Shown here: piece by piece, positions 25,301 to 32,248 of the stretch
Position numbering within the stretch: the first letter of the stretch is position 1
How the letters are laid out: every line of letters starts with the position of its first letter
Assembly (NCBI RefSeq): GCF_003589595.1
Contig: NW_020653333.1
Location: 2,067,429-2,131,428, forward strand
DNA: 64,000 nt
Origin: Hyposmocoma kahamanoa
Lineage: Eukaryota > Arthropoda > Insecta > Lepidoptera > Cosmopterigidae
Direction: 5' to 3'
Position numbers and translations under genes: made by a program
Notes under the pieces: model-generated
Told to the model about the DNA's origin: nothing
Seen by the model: only the letters and a program-made list of their open reading frames with translations
Databases searched by the model: none

Positions 25301-28300
25301 ACGCCCCCAGGTAAACTAATCACTCGTAAATGTTACACTTGTAAAGCTAAAACACATACCTTTTACACATAAACATTTGATAATTACATCATATACATAC
25401 ATCAACTGCCTGCCGTTGGATTGCCTTTTTACGTGTCTGTATTATGTCTACATCTTTAAGTAGCAGTAGAGCTCCTTGTGAAAATGCTCGTCCAGGGAAG
25501 TAATGCTACCTTACCTATTTCTGCCGCCAAACAGTAATGACAACATTACTGTGTTCTGGTTTTGAAGGGTAAGGGTGCTGGTGAAATTTCAGGCACATGG
25601 GACTTGTCAACTTATGTCTCAGGGTGACGGGCGCAGTGGCAGTGCCCTTCAGATCTTTGCGGTTTAAAGCTCTGAGTGGCACTGCAACTGTTATGGACAG
25701 GCGTGGTGTAGCTTACCACCATGCGTACGACTTGTTCGTCCCGTCACTTGATATTATAAAAAAAAATCTACCTGTTGTTAGTATGCAAGTGTGACAGCTA
25801 CTGGCATATGTACAGTTTATGCTTTACATTGTTGTATCATATAAATATACCAAATAATATATAAAACGAGTGCACAAAAGAAATTGTATACAATCACTTT
25901 CTTATAATATATTTAACACACACTAAATGAGAAACTGAGAAATGAGAAACATTTTGAAGTAGAATTAACTTAAGTATGTAACTTTTACCCCAAAAGCAGC
26001 AAAGAAGAAGGGCAAGCCAGGGCGACCTGCTGCCGCTAAGAAGGGAAAGAAGGCGTCATCTGAAGAGGAGTCGGGAGAGGGCAGCGAAGAAGAGGAGGAG
26101 GAGGAGGGTAGTGAGGAGGAGGAGGAGGAAAGCGGAGAAGAATCCGACGCCCCCACTGACAAGAAAGCCAAACGGCCGCCTACTGTGAGTAAAGCAAACT
26201 GTGGAGAGAACAAAAGACAATGTTTTTAAAAAGTGGAAGGGTTTCATAGATTGGAGGTTATACTACGTTGACATAAGAACTACGACAATTTCCTTTTACG
26301 TGTCGATGTTATTAAGTTTGTGTTATTAATTATGTTAAGTTTTTATTTATGCTTATCGTACATAATTATAATGTAAGTTTTGTCATCCAACACAATATTT
26401 CAAGGTATGGTAAGTCATGACCACAGACCTCGGTAAGTTTCTCCAACGGTTTCTCCAACGTTGGTATAGGTCGGCCGCGTCTGCGACGATTGTCGTAACA
26501 GAGTCAGGACTCAATGGCATATACTTATAATAAACAATTTTAATTACGACAACGAGATAGATCTTATTGTTCTAAACTTGTGGGCAGTATAATCGGGCAG
26601 CTAACAAAACTTGACCTTTGGTTTCTATAGTTTATAAAACTTTAAATTGATAACATAGAAAGCGATATATAATGGATTAAGGGATATGTCCCTTCAAGTG
26701 CATTTTATAAATACATACCCTTACATACTTACCTCCAATGAGGTAGATAGAGATTATTTACTTCTACTTACGTAAAAGAAAACTCTGTTCGCTTCCGTAA
26801 ACGAAGACAGTTAAAAACCGGACAGCTAATAAGACGGGGTTCAGTAAGAATGAATCCTGGGCCTTGTACTTTGTATACTTCATGTTTTTTCATATACCTT
26901 TATAACAACATTTATTTGTTTATACCAGGACGAGGAGATCAAGAAGTACGTGAAGCAGATTCTGGAGGGCGCGAATCTGGAGCAGATCACGATGAAGACA
27001 GTGTGTAAACAGGTGTACAGTCACTATCCTGACTTTGACCTGGCACACAAGAAGGACTTCATCAAGGCCACAGTCAAGTCGGTCAGTACTCAATCGCTTT
27101 TGTAATGCCTACTTTTCTACAGTATCGTCCTTTACAACACTAATAGACTTATTTTACAATTTCGAAGGATTTACACTTATTTATTCGTTTCAGAATTTCA
27201 TCAAGTTGTGACGTATTTAGTTAATTATAGTTAAAATTTAAAATTACACTTTTTAATGTACAACACGTTCATGGGCATTAAGACTGTTAACAGATTAACT
27301 GCATGCAGTCGAAACCGACTTCATGCAGCCGCGATCGACTGTATGCAGTTAACGCGTGAAGTCATTATTGACTTCAAGCAGTCAATCTATTAGCAGCCTA
27401 ACAGGGTTTATCGTAAAATTAAATATAAGAATATGATAGTACGGGGTACTTCGTTTAGCTATATAGATATCAAAAAACCAACTACGGGCTTTACAGTATG
27501 ATTTCAAAGTGCTTTCTGAGAATTTGCCCAGCATACTGACAAAATTCAATGATTTATAGTTTCTCTATTTTTAAGACGGAGTAAAATGACACTTCATTGC
27601 GCAAGTGTTGCCCGCTTGCAAGTAGTTAGTGATTGCGGTCTATGAGTATTATATCAACTATCGACTGAATATTGGTCACGCTTATGGAATAAATAGCTGA
27701 ACTTGTTACATTCGAATCATCCTGGACCCATTATTCATCCAATTACTGAGCACAAGTGCATTCGAATTTTTTGTAAGTTCATACATACATATGTTTATGA
27801 AATATACAAAGAGGAGACATATTTTAAAGATTTTTCATTTTAATTCAGTACAAATAATCAAATTCAGCTATTCTTGTTCAAATGTATATGAATAAAAATT
27901 GATCTCGATACTACTAGGTCAAAAAAATTGTCTAAATAAGGATAAAAAAGTAGTGACGCATTTTTTCTTTTTTTTTGCACACTCCTAGCCTCGCATTGGG
28001 GAAATCCTGTATAAAATTTTATGAAAACTGGCAACCCTACAAATGTCATTTTACTCCGTCTTCATAAAAGACAGACTATACATACATTGAATATTTTATA
28101 TTGAATCAACATAAGCTCTACGGCAAGAACAGTTTGTGTGGTACTGTCCATGAAAGGGATAATAAACGCACGTTTGGCCACAACAGTGTAATCAACAGTG
28201 GTACGTGTTTTTCAACAAAATAACTATTCGCTCTTACCGTGAACAACCCCAAATTGTAGTCTTCGAGAAACAGTGTTGTAAGGGACAATATAAGGTCACT

Positions 28301-30486
28301 AGTTTATTAGTTCATATTCTGACTTCTACATAAACCATTTATGGTCCCTAAACATAGAGATGAGATTAACTGCTATACTCGCATAGCGCGCTATTGAAAG
28401 TGCTAAAATTAGAATTTTTAGCAGCTCTAGGTCGTGTGATAAAGTAACGAATGGAAAGAAACGTGAAACAGTTGACGCGTGCTAACTTGCTAAGCATAGC
28501 ATCTATCTATAGAATAATCTACAGTTTTTACGGTTACTTAGGACTAGTTTCATTTGTTTTGTAACTATTACATGTGGTGGTTACAGGTTATAGAACTTCA
28601 TACTTAAACAATTTACTATTTACAATTTACACAAAACTTTACACTGGTTAATTACATTAAATTACATTCATAATAATTCTTTCTCCTACACTTATTAATT
28701 AAACAAACGCTAAATTAACTAAATAAATCCAAGTAATTATATCTTAATTTAAATCGCTTCTTCAGACAACATTTTGCTAACATTCCACCATTAGCTCAAA
28801 ATCGTATTAAAACGTAACCAAAATTATAATTTATAACATAACTATAGTACTTGCTAAGTGCTAAATATAGCATTAGCATTTAGCGTACTCAAACGTGAAA
28901 TTTAACAGCAATATGATGATGTATATATATTTTTGTAATATTCTTAGTGTTTAAAATAAATAAAAAAAAAAAAATAAATAAACCAATCAGCTATTTCGCG
29001 TTTCGCACCAAATGTTGAATGCTACAAATAATATGTGAAAGTAGTTCACATTATAATTGTTTCAACCAAGAGCCGCAATTTTCACATAGAATATAGTGCC
29101 ATCTATGAAATATTAGCTCAGGATGAAGAAGGATTTTGTTTATTAGCTGCGTAAGTAAAGCAGGGATAGATTGATGGCAATCGACGCATTGAAATATTGT
29201 AAAATTGTGTCGCTAGATGGCATTTATTTTAATTTTCTTAACATACTCCAATCCAAACTGAAAAAAAGTACGTTATAATTTTAGCACCTTTATTTCTTTC
29301 AAAGTATAATTGCTATAATTTTTTTTATTTAACTTTATAATTTGAGCTATATATTATATTAACAATTTCTATCTAAATACCTCCTGATATCGCGAAAAAC
29401 AAAAACAGATTTTCATCGGTAAATGTTCCCATGTTAAAATTTGTTTGGCTTTATATACTGACCATATAAAGTGTTCGTGACATCAATTTCAATCTAAAAC
29501 TCAAACACGAAGCTGCCAAGGTTAGACGTTAAAACTTAGTTCTGTACCAAAACCATGGAAAACCAACCATTTTCCAGATATTCTCAACTGATGCTCAGAA
29601 AATGAATAGGGTTCTGCGTTTGTTTAGAATCGTATGAAACACGCTTAACTGCCAGAAATTTGTGTGTTTTTAAGTTGGCTGTGTTCTTTGATTTACGCAA
29701 TTTTATTGAACATTAATATAATGATATATTATAATTGGATAATTGGACGACATTACGAATAAAATATATACATTATACATACATAACGACTGTGAACTGG
29801 CAATCGGTACTATCTAAATTTTGACAGCTTCACAGGTGGAGAAAAAAATTGTTTGCGTCATTTATATAGCACCTGGTTTATTAAATAAAAATGCGTAGTT
29901 TTTAAATATTTTTATTACACATGTATGTATGTGTATACGTATTTTTATTTAGTAAACCAGATGCTGTATAAATGACTTTGACAATTTTCACAACTGTAAA
30001 GATAATACCGGTTGCCAGTTCACAGTCGATAAGTTCACGCCCTTGTCCCACAAGAGGGGTAGGCAGAGAAAAAATAAATACAAAAGTAATTATAACATTT
30101 ACAAGTGTTGAAATTGCCCAATGCAAATGAAGCGATGATCGCTTAAGTGTTACAGAAAAGTAAATCGAAACAAAAAGTTATATAATATAACTAGCTGCAA
30201 ATATTTTTTTTCTAATCAAATTGCTTACTATCATTAGCAATCTCCAGCTTTACCTAAAATTCTGTAATCCCACTACCTATAGCAATTCACTTATCAAATT
30301 CATGTGGTACCCGATTTTTCATAAATTCCCGAGATGGTCCACTGACCGAAAGTAGTTTCGGACCCCAGGTTTATTAAAAGCTGCACTACAGACTCATATT
30401 GCATGCATCTATGTCACAATAAACGCTTTGCATGTTTTTGAAATCTTTATTTTCTTATTTTCTTTTTCGTTTGTTGCAGTGTATTT
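10208..30486 (+). CDS. Dek: DEK-family chromatin protein (multi-exon gene, first exon missing)
   Basis: Nuclear DNA/chromatin-binding protein of the DEK family. Thirteen exons (10208-10308, 11980-12081, 13750-13856, 14921-15047, 15230-15358, 16689-16851, 19099-19263, 20294-20379, 21129-21293, 24241-24354, 25199-25310, 26000-26184, 26929-27081) have AG/GT borders and join in one frame into about 569 residues. A last exon at 27194 or 30480 supplies the stop. Order of parts: Asp/Lys- and Glu-rich N-terminus (about 1-145), DEK/SAP-type region (about 150-275), acidic and Lys/Arg-rich linkers with a KRGRP AT-hook-like motif, and a DEK_C domain at the end (DEEIKKYVKQILEGANLEQI onward). Vertebrate DEK is about 375 residues; the extra length is in the acidic/basic linkers. 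The first exon here enters in phase 1 and lacks an initiator Met, so a 5' exon is missing. Family and exon frame are seen directly; function is from family knowledge. Confidence 0.9.
10337..10680. repeat. Dispersed repeat family H with internal duplication
   Basis: Starts GGTAACCTATCACAAAC, which recurs at 63967 at the right edge of the window. It contains CCGAAATAACG-type motifs and a nearby pair of identical blocks (CCGAAATAATGATGTTTAGA at about 10622 and 10654). It lies in the first visible DEK intron. Confidence 0.55.
11696..11790 (-). repeat. SINE-D fragment
   Basis: Contains ATCCTAAAGTAAATACTAAAGC and AACGACGGTAC words of SINE-D in the same order as 18595, without the tRNA-like part. 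Confidence 0.5.
11980..12081 (+). CDS. Dek: DEK exon, acidic then basic segment
   Basis: Phase 0 in and out, 34 codons (EENGETHDDDEKEDVKDNDK then KKTAAKKKPKKE), donor GTACCA. The acceptor is a tandem site (TAGGAG), so splicing at 11980 or 11983 would include or drop one Glu without changing frame. The acidic run followed by a lysine cluster is typical of a chromatin-protein linker and could act as a nuclear localisation signal. Confidence 0.85.
12255..12585 (-). repeat. Dispersed repeat family A copy (reverse)
   Basis: Long copy of family A in a DEK intron, with AAGTGACGGTACGAACAAG, GTGCCTGTAATTTCACC, CAGTAATGCTCACATTGCTG and the far end GTTGCTCTACTGCTACT. It carries a short insertion near 12365. 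Its open frames are spurious. Confidence 0.75.
12833..13326. mobile_element. MITE-1 copy, right end lost
   Basis: Same sequence order as 7243-7754, starting CATCGAGTATATAACC. The right inverted end stops after TTTCGTCTCTA at 13326, where a 3' fragment of SINE-B (about 13327-13425, GTATTAATAACTATAACATAC) abuts. Either the SINE joined in or a deletion fused the two. Confidence 0.75.
13750..13856 (+). CDS. Dek: DEK exon, poly-acidic segment
   Basis: After acceptor TTTTTAG, GAG/GAC-type repeats encode an almost pure Glu/Asp tract of about 26 residues ending in EKEVKKPKE. It leaves in phase 2 at donor GTGAGT. Long acidic tracts are a known feature of DEK and are thought to contact histones. Confidence 0.85.
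14026..14395. repeat. Inverted-end element in DEK intron
   Basis: The two ends are rich in CGCGATGCG-type words. AGGAAGC near 14028 and ACACAAAACTGCG inward are mirrored by GACGTCGTTTTGTGCTTCCT at about 14372-14391. It looks like a MITE about 370 bp long; no target duplication could be fixed. Confidence 0.5.
14574..14876 (+). other. Unassigned open frame in DEK intron
   Basis: A 100-codon frame starting at TTG, not ATG, with Arg/Pro/Ser-rich first half (SRRLNLLNKSRANPRAPPFR) and a hydrophobic second half. Its composition is closer to coding than the surrounding intron. I recognise no family; it may be a fragment of a transposon protein. No acceptor in frame with DEK was found. Confidence 0.25.
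14921..15047 (+). CDS. Dek: DEK exon, second acidic segment
   Basis: Acceptor AATGTAG, phase 2 in, phase 0 out, donor GTATAT. It encodes KVKKAAKKAKDGEEDDDEED, then a Glu run and APKPKPKKE. The reverse strand shows an open frame of serines here, which is only the shadow of the GAG/GAA codons. Confidence 0.85.
15230..15358 (+). CDS. Dek: DEK exon, start of conserved central domain
   Basis: Acceptor TTTTTACAG, donor GTAAGG, phase 0 both sides, 43 codons. The peptide (PAGKGIPLGHINNVEISLSR then FKTQDQKLLHQYLYG) corresponds to the family stretch beginning GKG...L..I..I...L.K, the N-terminal part of the conserved DEK DNA-binding region. It is strong family evidence, independent of low-complexity composition. 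Confidence 0.92.
15723..16085. repeat. Dispersed repeat family E copy
   Basis: Second copy of the repeat at 8960-9303, with an extra copy of the GTGCATAAAATAGGATTTT block (two in tandem around 15800-15850). It lies in a DEK intron. Confidence 0.7.
16689..16851 (+). CDS. Dek: DEK exon, SAP-like DNA-binding region
   Basis: Acceptor CCATCAG, donor GTGCGT, phase 0 in and 1 out. It encodes QLCLDRNVKRNVKKFRGYEW onward to LRTMCEMLDLDKKG. The family pattern R..VKKNV..F.G..F and the SAP helix L..+C..LDL++.G are both visible. The core contacts DNA in known family members. Confidence 0.92.
17362..17421. repeat. 30-bp tandem duplication
   Basis: Two exact 30-bp units (TAAAAAACGCTTTTGCGCGC plus CAGATTTCTAA-type end), the second starting at 17392. 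In a DEK intron; short and probably recent. Confidence 0.85.
17536..18540 (+). mobile_element. TA-flanked DNA element with transposase N-terminal remnant
   Basis: 1,005 bp between TA dinucleotides (17534-17535, 18541-18542). Inverted ends are about 27 bp long and share GGCTGTATATTTGAAAGTG. Inside, an ATG at 17855 opens MDIYSNVELTEMVRLYAING then a short FPNRS motif before TGA at 17972. This resembles the helix-turn-helix start (DUF4817 type: Y(S/T)N.E...M...YG, FPNR) of insect Tc1/mariner-like transposases. The catalytic part is not visible, so it is non-autonomous. Confidence 0.65.
18595..18755 (-). repeat. SINE-D copy (tRNA-derived)
   Basis: Reverse-oriented SINE; shares CTAAAGCACTT, GGAAATC, ACGACGGTACCACAAACACC and AGACAATATAGAAAA with 62190-62406. 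The tRNA-like end here (CAACCCGGGACCTCG) is decayed. Confidence 0.7.
19099..19263 (+). CDS. Dek: DEK exon, end of SAP motif and Pro/Ala linker
   Basis: Very GC-rich (unlike its neighbours) after acceptor GGACAG; donor GTGAGT; phase 1 in and 1 out. It begins GSPSDLAARIVGFLQQPTAN, completing the SAP motif (second helix, L...I..FL..P), then runs into an Ala/Pro/Arg linker (APPPAAPANAPGGRPRRSAA). The linker is disordered by composition. Confidence 0.9.
19365..19990 (+). repeat. Family F copy split by about 0.3 kb of other sequence
   Basis: The first part of family F (GGTACTCAATTCGACTGTATG) ends near 19440 and the rest (TGTGAACCGATGTTGATGAT, AAGGGTACC, GGGTCGCAAACTAGGGGATG) resumes near 19745. 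The roughly 0.3 kb between has no counterpart in other copies and may be an insertion. Confidence 0.6.
20294..20379 (+). CDS. Dek: DEK exon, linker with acidic phospho-type motifs
   Basis: Acceptor TTGCAG, donor GTAAGT, phase 1 in, 0 out. Peptide GYSDEEYETDPETKIKG then PKPAKDGSEDSD. SDEE and SEDSD are casein-kinase-2-like acidic serine sites; DEK proteins are known CK2 substrates, so phosphorylation here is plausible but inferred. Confidence 0.85.
20453..20690 (-). repeat. Dispersed repeat family A copy (reverse)
   Basis: In the intron before the 21129 exon of DEK: AAGTGACGGGACGAATAAG, GACATAAGTTGACAAGTCC and GCCTGTAATGCTAACATTACTGG. It faces the forward copy at 20895, so the intron RNA could pair with itself. 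Confidence 0.75.
20895..21075 (+). repeat. Dispersed repeat family A copy
   Basis: Forward partial copy (GTGAAATTACAGGCACATGG to CGACTTGTTCGTCTCG), lacking the CAGTAATG palindrome end. It ends about 54 nt from the DEK exon at 21129. Confidence 0.75.
21129..21293 (+). CDS. Dek: DEK exon, acidic to basic linker
   Basis: Acceptor GTACAG, donor GTACGT, phase 0 both sides, 55 codons. It starts GSFNPSASEEADSDFDPEAG and turns strongly basic (PRKRKSTGRRR then KPGKKGRKPKGKKGK), a probable nuclear localisation and DNA-binding tail. A dispersed repeat copy ends about 54 nt upstream of the acceptor. Confidence 0.85.
21952..22122. repeat. Small element with GGGCACAA ends
   Basis: AAAGGGCACAATTG at the left, GTTGTGCCC at about 22109 on the right and a short internal hairpin (21952-21982). 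It has MITE-like architecture without a clear target duplication. Confidence 0.4.
22462..22636. mobile_element. MITE-4, complete copy
   Basis: 175 bp, starting CTAAGGGTCGTATTCTAGAA and ending in the inverse complement (TTCTGGAATACGACCCTTAG). Interior words (ACTTGAGTATTGAGT, CATACTCAAGTCC) match the doubled block at 6270-6535. No transposase. Confidence 0.7.
23370..23545. mobile_element. MITE-5, palindromic
   Basis: Inner arms AATAAGTAATACTCGACC and GGTCGAGTATTGCTTATG are near-perfect inverse complements, and the outer 40 nt (CCGCCC...AATTAC versus GTAATTGTGTTCGGACGG) are related. Another copy lies at about 6800-6920. Confidence 0.65.
23640..24002 (+). repeat. SINE-B fragment and a full SINE-B copy
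   Basis: 23640-23720 is a 3' fragment; 23725-24002 is a longer copy with CATAGATGGCGTTACGGC, a tRNA-like part at about 23897-23966 (decayed A-box, B-box GGTTCGAATCC) and the tail TGTTCGATCTTTGTATTAAT. SINE-C interrupts it at about 24003. Confidence 0.78.
24008..24212 (-). repeat. SINE-C copy (tRNA-derived), next to a DEK exon
   Basis: Reverse copy: ACGCACACACTCAACATAGC, CACTAGGGAAACCCTGT, CACCCAAACTCACGAGA and the inverse B-box GGGAATCGAACC, then CCTCTGCG. It ends about 30 nt before the exon at 24241. The open frame through it into the exon is accidental. Confidence 0.8.
24241..24354 (+). CDS. Dek: DEK exon, Ser/Glu acidic segment
   Basis: Acceptor TTCTACCCAG, donor GTTAGT, phase 0 both sides, 38 codons (GAVKPTRGRRARSDSEEESE then KSDSESDNESASEGEESD). 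A tRNA-derived SINE fills the intron to about 30 nt before this acceptor, leaving the branch region and pyrimidine tract in the remaining gap. Confidence 0.83.
24891..25152 (+). repeat. LINE 3' end (RTE-type), truncated
   Basis: Starts ACTAGCTGGTGCCCGCGACT, followed by TCTGCGTAGAAT, and ends TTTGCATTTATAATATTAGTG, the 3' end common to RTE-class elements of moths and butterflies (family knowledge). No coding part remains. A short inverse fragment of its start is at 45590-45614. Confidence 0.6.
25199..25310 (+). CDS. Dek: DEK exon with AT-hook-like motif
   Basis: Acceptor GTTCAG, donor GTAAAC, phase 0 in, 1 out. It encodes EPKSKRGRPIAVAKGRKG and a Lys/Ala/Pro run. KRGRP matches the AT-hook core (RGRP with flanking basic residues), which binds the minor groove of AT-rich DNA; this is a motif match, not proof of binding. 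Confidence 0.85.
25462..25770 (+). repeat. Dispersed repeat family A copy, nearly complete
   Basis: The most complete family A copy: GCAGTAGAGCTCC, CCAGGGAAGTAATGC, CAGTAATGACAACATTACTG, the GTGCTGGTGAAATTTCAGG block and the tail TCACTTGATATTATAAAAA. It sits in a DEK intron. Confidence 0.78.
26000..26184 (+). CDS. Dek: DEK exon, Lys then poly-Glu segment
   Basis: Phase 1 in, 0 out, donor GTGAGT, 61 codons. AKKKGKPGRPAAAKKGKKA (a second GRP motif) is followed by a Glu/Ser/Gly acidic tract and ESDAPTDKKAKRPPT. The acceptor is a tandem AAGCAG, so a start at 25997 would add one Ala in frame. Confidence 0.85.
26929..27081 (+). CDS. Dek: DEK exon, DEK_C domain
   Basis: Acceptor ATACCAG, donor GTCAGT, 51 codons in phase 0. 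DEEIKKYVKQILEGANLEQI continues to VCKQVYSHYPDFDLAHKKDF and IKATVKS. This matches the C-terminal DEK_C domain, with its pattern of helix, L..T.K.+.+.+ and DL..+K.FIK..V+. The vertebrate domain ends two or three residues after this point, so only a tiny last exon is expected. Confidence 0.93.
27194..27211 (+). CDS. Dek: Possible DEK terminal exon, version 1
   Basis: A good acceptor (TTATTCGTTTCAG) 112 nt after the DEK_C exon donor gives five codons, NFIKL, and TGA. This would make a short last intron. It competes with the acceptor before 30480; both could be used. Transcript reads would decide. Confidence 0.4.
   Translation, partial: NFIKL
27573..28062. mobile_element. 490-bp element with perfect 19-bp inverted ends
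   Basis: AAGACGGAGTAAAATGACA at 27573-27591 is exactly inverse complemented at 28044-28062. The interior has no coding content and includes a scrap of SINE-C (CACTCCTAGCCTCGCATTGG). Unclear target duplication. It is in the DEK last intron or 3' region. Confidence 0.65.
29787..30028. mobile_element. 242-bp foldback
   Basis: Nearly the whole unit is two long inverted arms: CGACTGTGAACTGGCAATCG at the left matches the inverse of the right end (TTGCCAGTTCACAGTCG). The arms continue inward through GTCATTTATATAGCACCTGG / CCAGATGCTGTATAAATGAC to a loop near 29900-29935. A foldback MITE is likely; its transcript would form a long stem. Confidence 0.8.
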
Positions 30487-30487
30487 A
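30480..30487 (+). CDS. Dek: Possible DEK terminal exon, version 2
   Basis: A long pyrimidine tract (about 30437-30476) and TTGCAG precede TGT ATT TAA, ending the protein in ...TVKSCI. This length fits the vertebrate ending (VKELIS) better than version 1, but requires a 3.4-kb last intron. The coding part is two codons plus stop, followed by presumed 3' UTR. Confidence 0.45.
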
Positions 30488-31106
30488 AGATGTTAGGAGT
30501 TAAGGGCGGCGTGTAGATGTCTACATAGTATACCTATAGTTTTTAAAAGGACATAGTTTTATATATTATTATAATAATAATATATTATCGATTATAATAT
30601 CTGACAAGTCGACTGGACACTCCCGCTTTTCTTTACAAGGTAGAGTTTTTTTATTATTTTTGCATGCTTGCTTTTTGGTTTTATATAGTAACGGTGTGAC
30701 TAGCAGTACAGAACCATCGACTTATCTGTGATACGACAATGAGACTTATTCACGACAACACGTTGAGACTTCAAAAGAACTCTCTTAGGAATTTCTACTT
30801 TATATTGACGAATTTTTACTTTTATTATTGGACGGAATTTTATTATAGTAAAATGTAACCTATGAAATGAAACTATTTTTCCGGATTTAAATCGCGTATA
30901 TTTGTTTTTTCAAACATACCAAAGTTTCGGGCCTTTTGCAGGTCCGATGGTCACGATTGACTGTAAAATGTAACCTTTTAAATATTAGATTCAGACCTGA
31001 ATCTCAATTTTGCCAGATGAAATTAATTATATTCGCCAGTTCTACAGTAGATATGAACGCCGCGTTTCCCTCCGCGCCACTGCTGCCGACAAATGCAATC
31101 GGCGCT

Positions 31107-31353
31107 CAGTGGGCCCAAGTTGATAATTCTTGGACATAGGAATAACTTGGGACTATCGAGCTAATTTTTTTTATGTGATAGATAATAACATTCCTAACAA
31201 CTTTTATTCTTGTATAATTTATTGAAAAGTTGATAGTTTCGGAGAAAAAAAAAATTACTATTTTGTTGTATGGAGAACATACATTTTATTTTTTATAGCT
31301 CGATACTCCACAAGTTGTTCCTATCTCCAAGAATTATCAATTTGGGCCCACTG
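31107..31353. repeat. Inverted repeat pair 1 (foldback)
   Basis: Arms 31107-31163 and 31296-31353 are inverse complements with few mismatches (CAGTGGGCCCAAGTTGATAA at the left start). The spacer is about 132 nt, AT-rich. It directly precedes a second, unrelated foldback. Confidence 0.85.
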
Positions 31354-31370
31354 TGCGGCGTTCCGTTCAG

Positions 31371-31577
31371 TTCGATCAGGCGCTCCGATCCTACGCACGC
31401 GCACGCTTCCATATTGTGTATGCATAGTGAAAATGGAGACACTATAAAACTTGTGACTTTGTATTCGAAGATGTTTTATTTAAAACATTAATTTGTCAAT
31501 TTCTGGCGTCGCCATTTTCACTACGCATACACAACACGGAAGCGTGCGTGTGCGTATGGTCGGAGCGCCTGATCGAA
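31371..31577. repeat. Inverted repeat pair 2 (foldback)
   Basis: 66-nt arms at 31371-31436 and 31512-31577 differ at six sites by eye (about 91 percent). They begin TTCGATCAGGCGCTCCGA. Spacer 75 nt. Open frames over the arms are shadows of the repeat. Confidence 0.88.
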
Positions 31578-31636
31578 TTGATAAAAAATTGATTAATATA
31601 GAAAATTTCTTTTTTTTATTTTTTCTTTGAAAAAGT

Positions 31637-31680
31637 ATTTGTATAACGGATTTTGTAAAAGCAAACACCGTTATACAAAT
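31637..31680. repeat. Perfect 13-bp hairpin
   Basis: ATTTGTATAACGG and its exact inverse complement with an 18-nt loop, the third foldback in a row. GCC/GTC triplet runs follow at 31700-31740. Confidence 0.75.
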
Positions 31681-31994
31681 TCGTTTTTTGGTCAAGCTCG
31701 CGCCGCCGCCGCCGACACTTTTTCGTCGCCGCCGCCGGTTGGTCTATTATCGGCGCTATCTATTCTACAGTAAAACTCAAATGATTCAGAAGTTAGGACT
31801 TTTAAGAATAGTACAGTCGGTGATTGCGCTTGACACTTTGCAACATTCTTATCAGTGAGGCTTATTTAGTCAGCCGCTACAGAAAGTTGGACCTATGGTT
31901 TATTTATTTATAATAAGTATAAGGAATTTAATCCTTATGTCACACTTAACGTGCTCTGTGCCCTGAACTATAGGTATTAAAATGGTGAAGGTCG

Positions 31995-32248
31995 TTTTAT
32001 TGACATGGGTTTCCATGTCAATAAAATTGGAAGCAAATTTATTTGCTACTCCGCGCTTAATGGTAAAACCACATAAGTGACATTTTCCACAAAAAATCTC
32101 CAAATTATGTATCAGTTGTAAGAAATTCACCATCTTTCTAAGTTTAGAGTTTTTTTGTTATGGAGTTTCACGTGCAGAAAGATATTGATTTTCTTATCAT
32201 AGCTATATAAATTAAAGACTTTTTGTGGAAAATGTCACTTACGTGGTT
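31995..32248. repeat. Hairpin plus inverted repeat
   Basis: 31995-32008 and 32013-32026 form a perfect 14-bp stem with loop GTTT. Then 33-nt arms at 32067-32099 and 32216-32248 (ACATAAGTGACATTTTCCAC on the left) are inverse complements with two mismatches. Confidence 0.75.

Larger units (their letters stand above)
27212..30479 (+). other. DEK last intron or 3' region
   Basis: Either the 3.4-kb last intron (if splicing uses the acceptor at 30479) or 3' UTR and flank (if the stop at 27209-27211 is used). It holds a 19-bp inverted-end element, a 242-bp foldback and AT-rich sequence. At 27300-27390 short GCAGTCGA/CATGCAGT words are repeated. No exon is supported. Confidence 0.55.
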
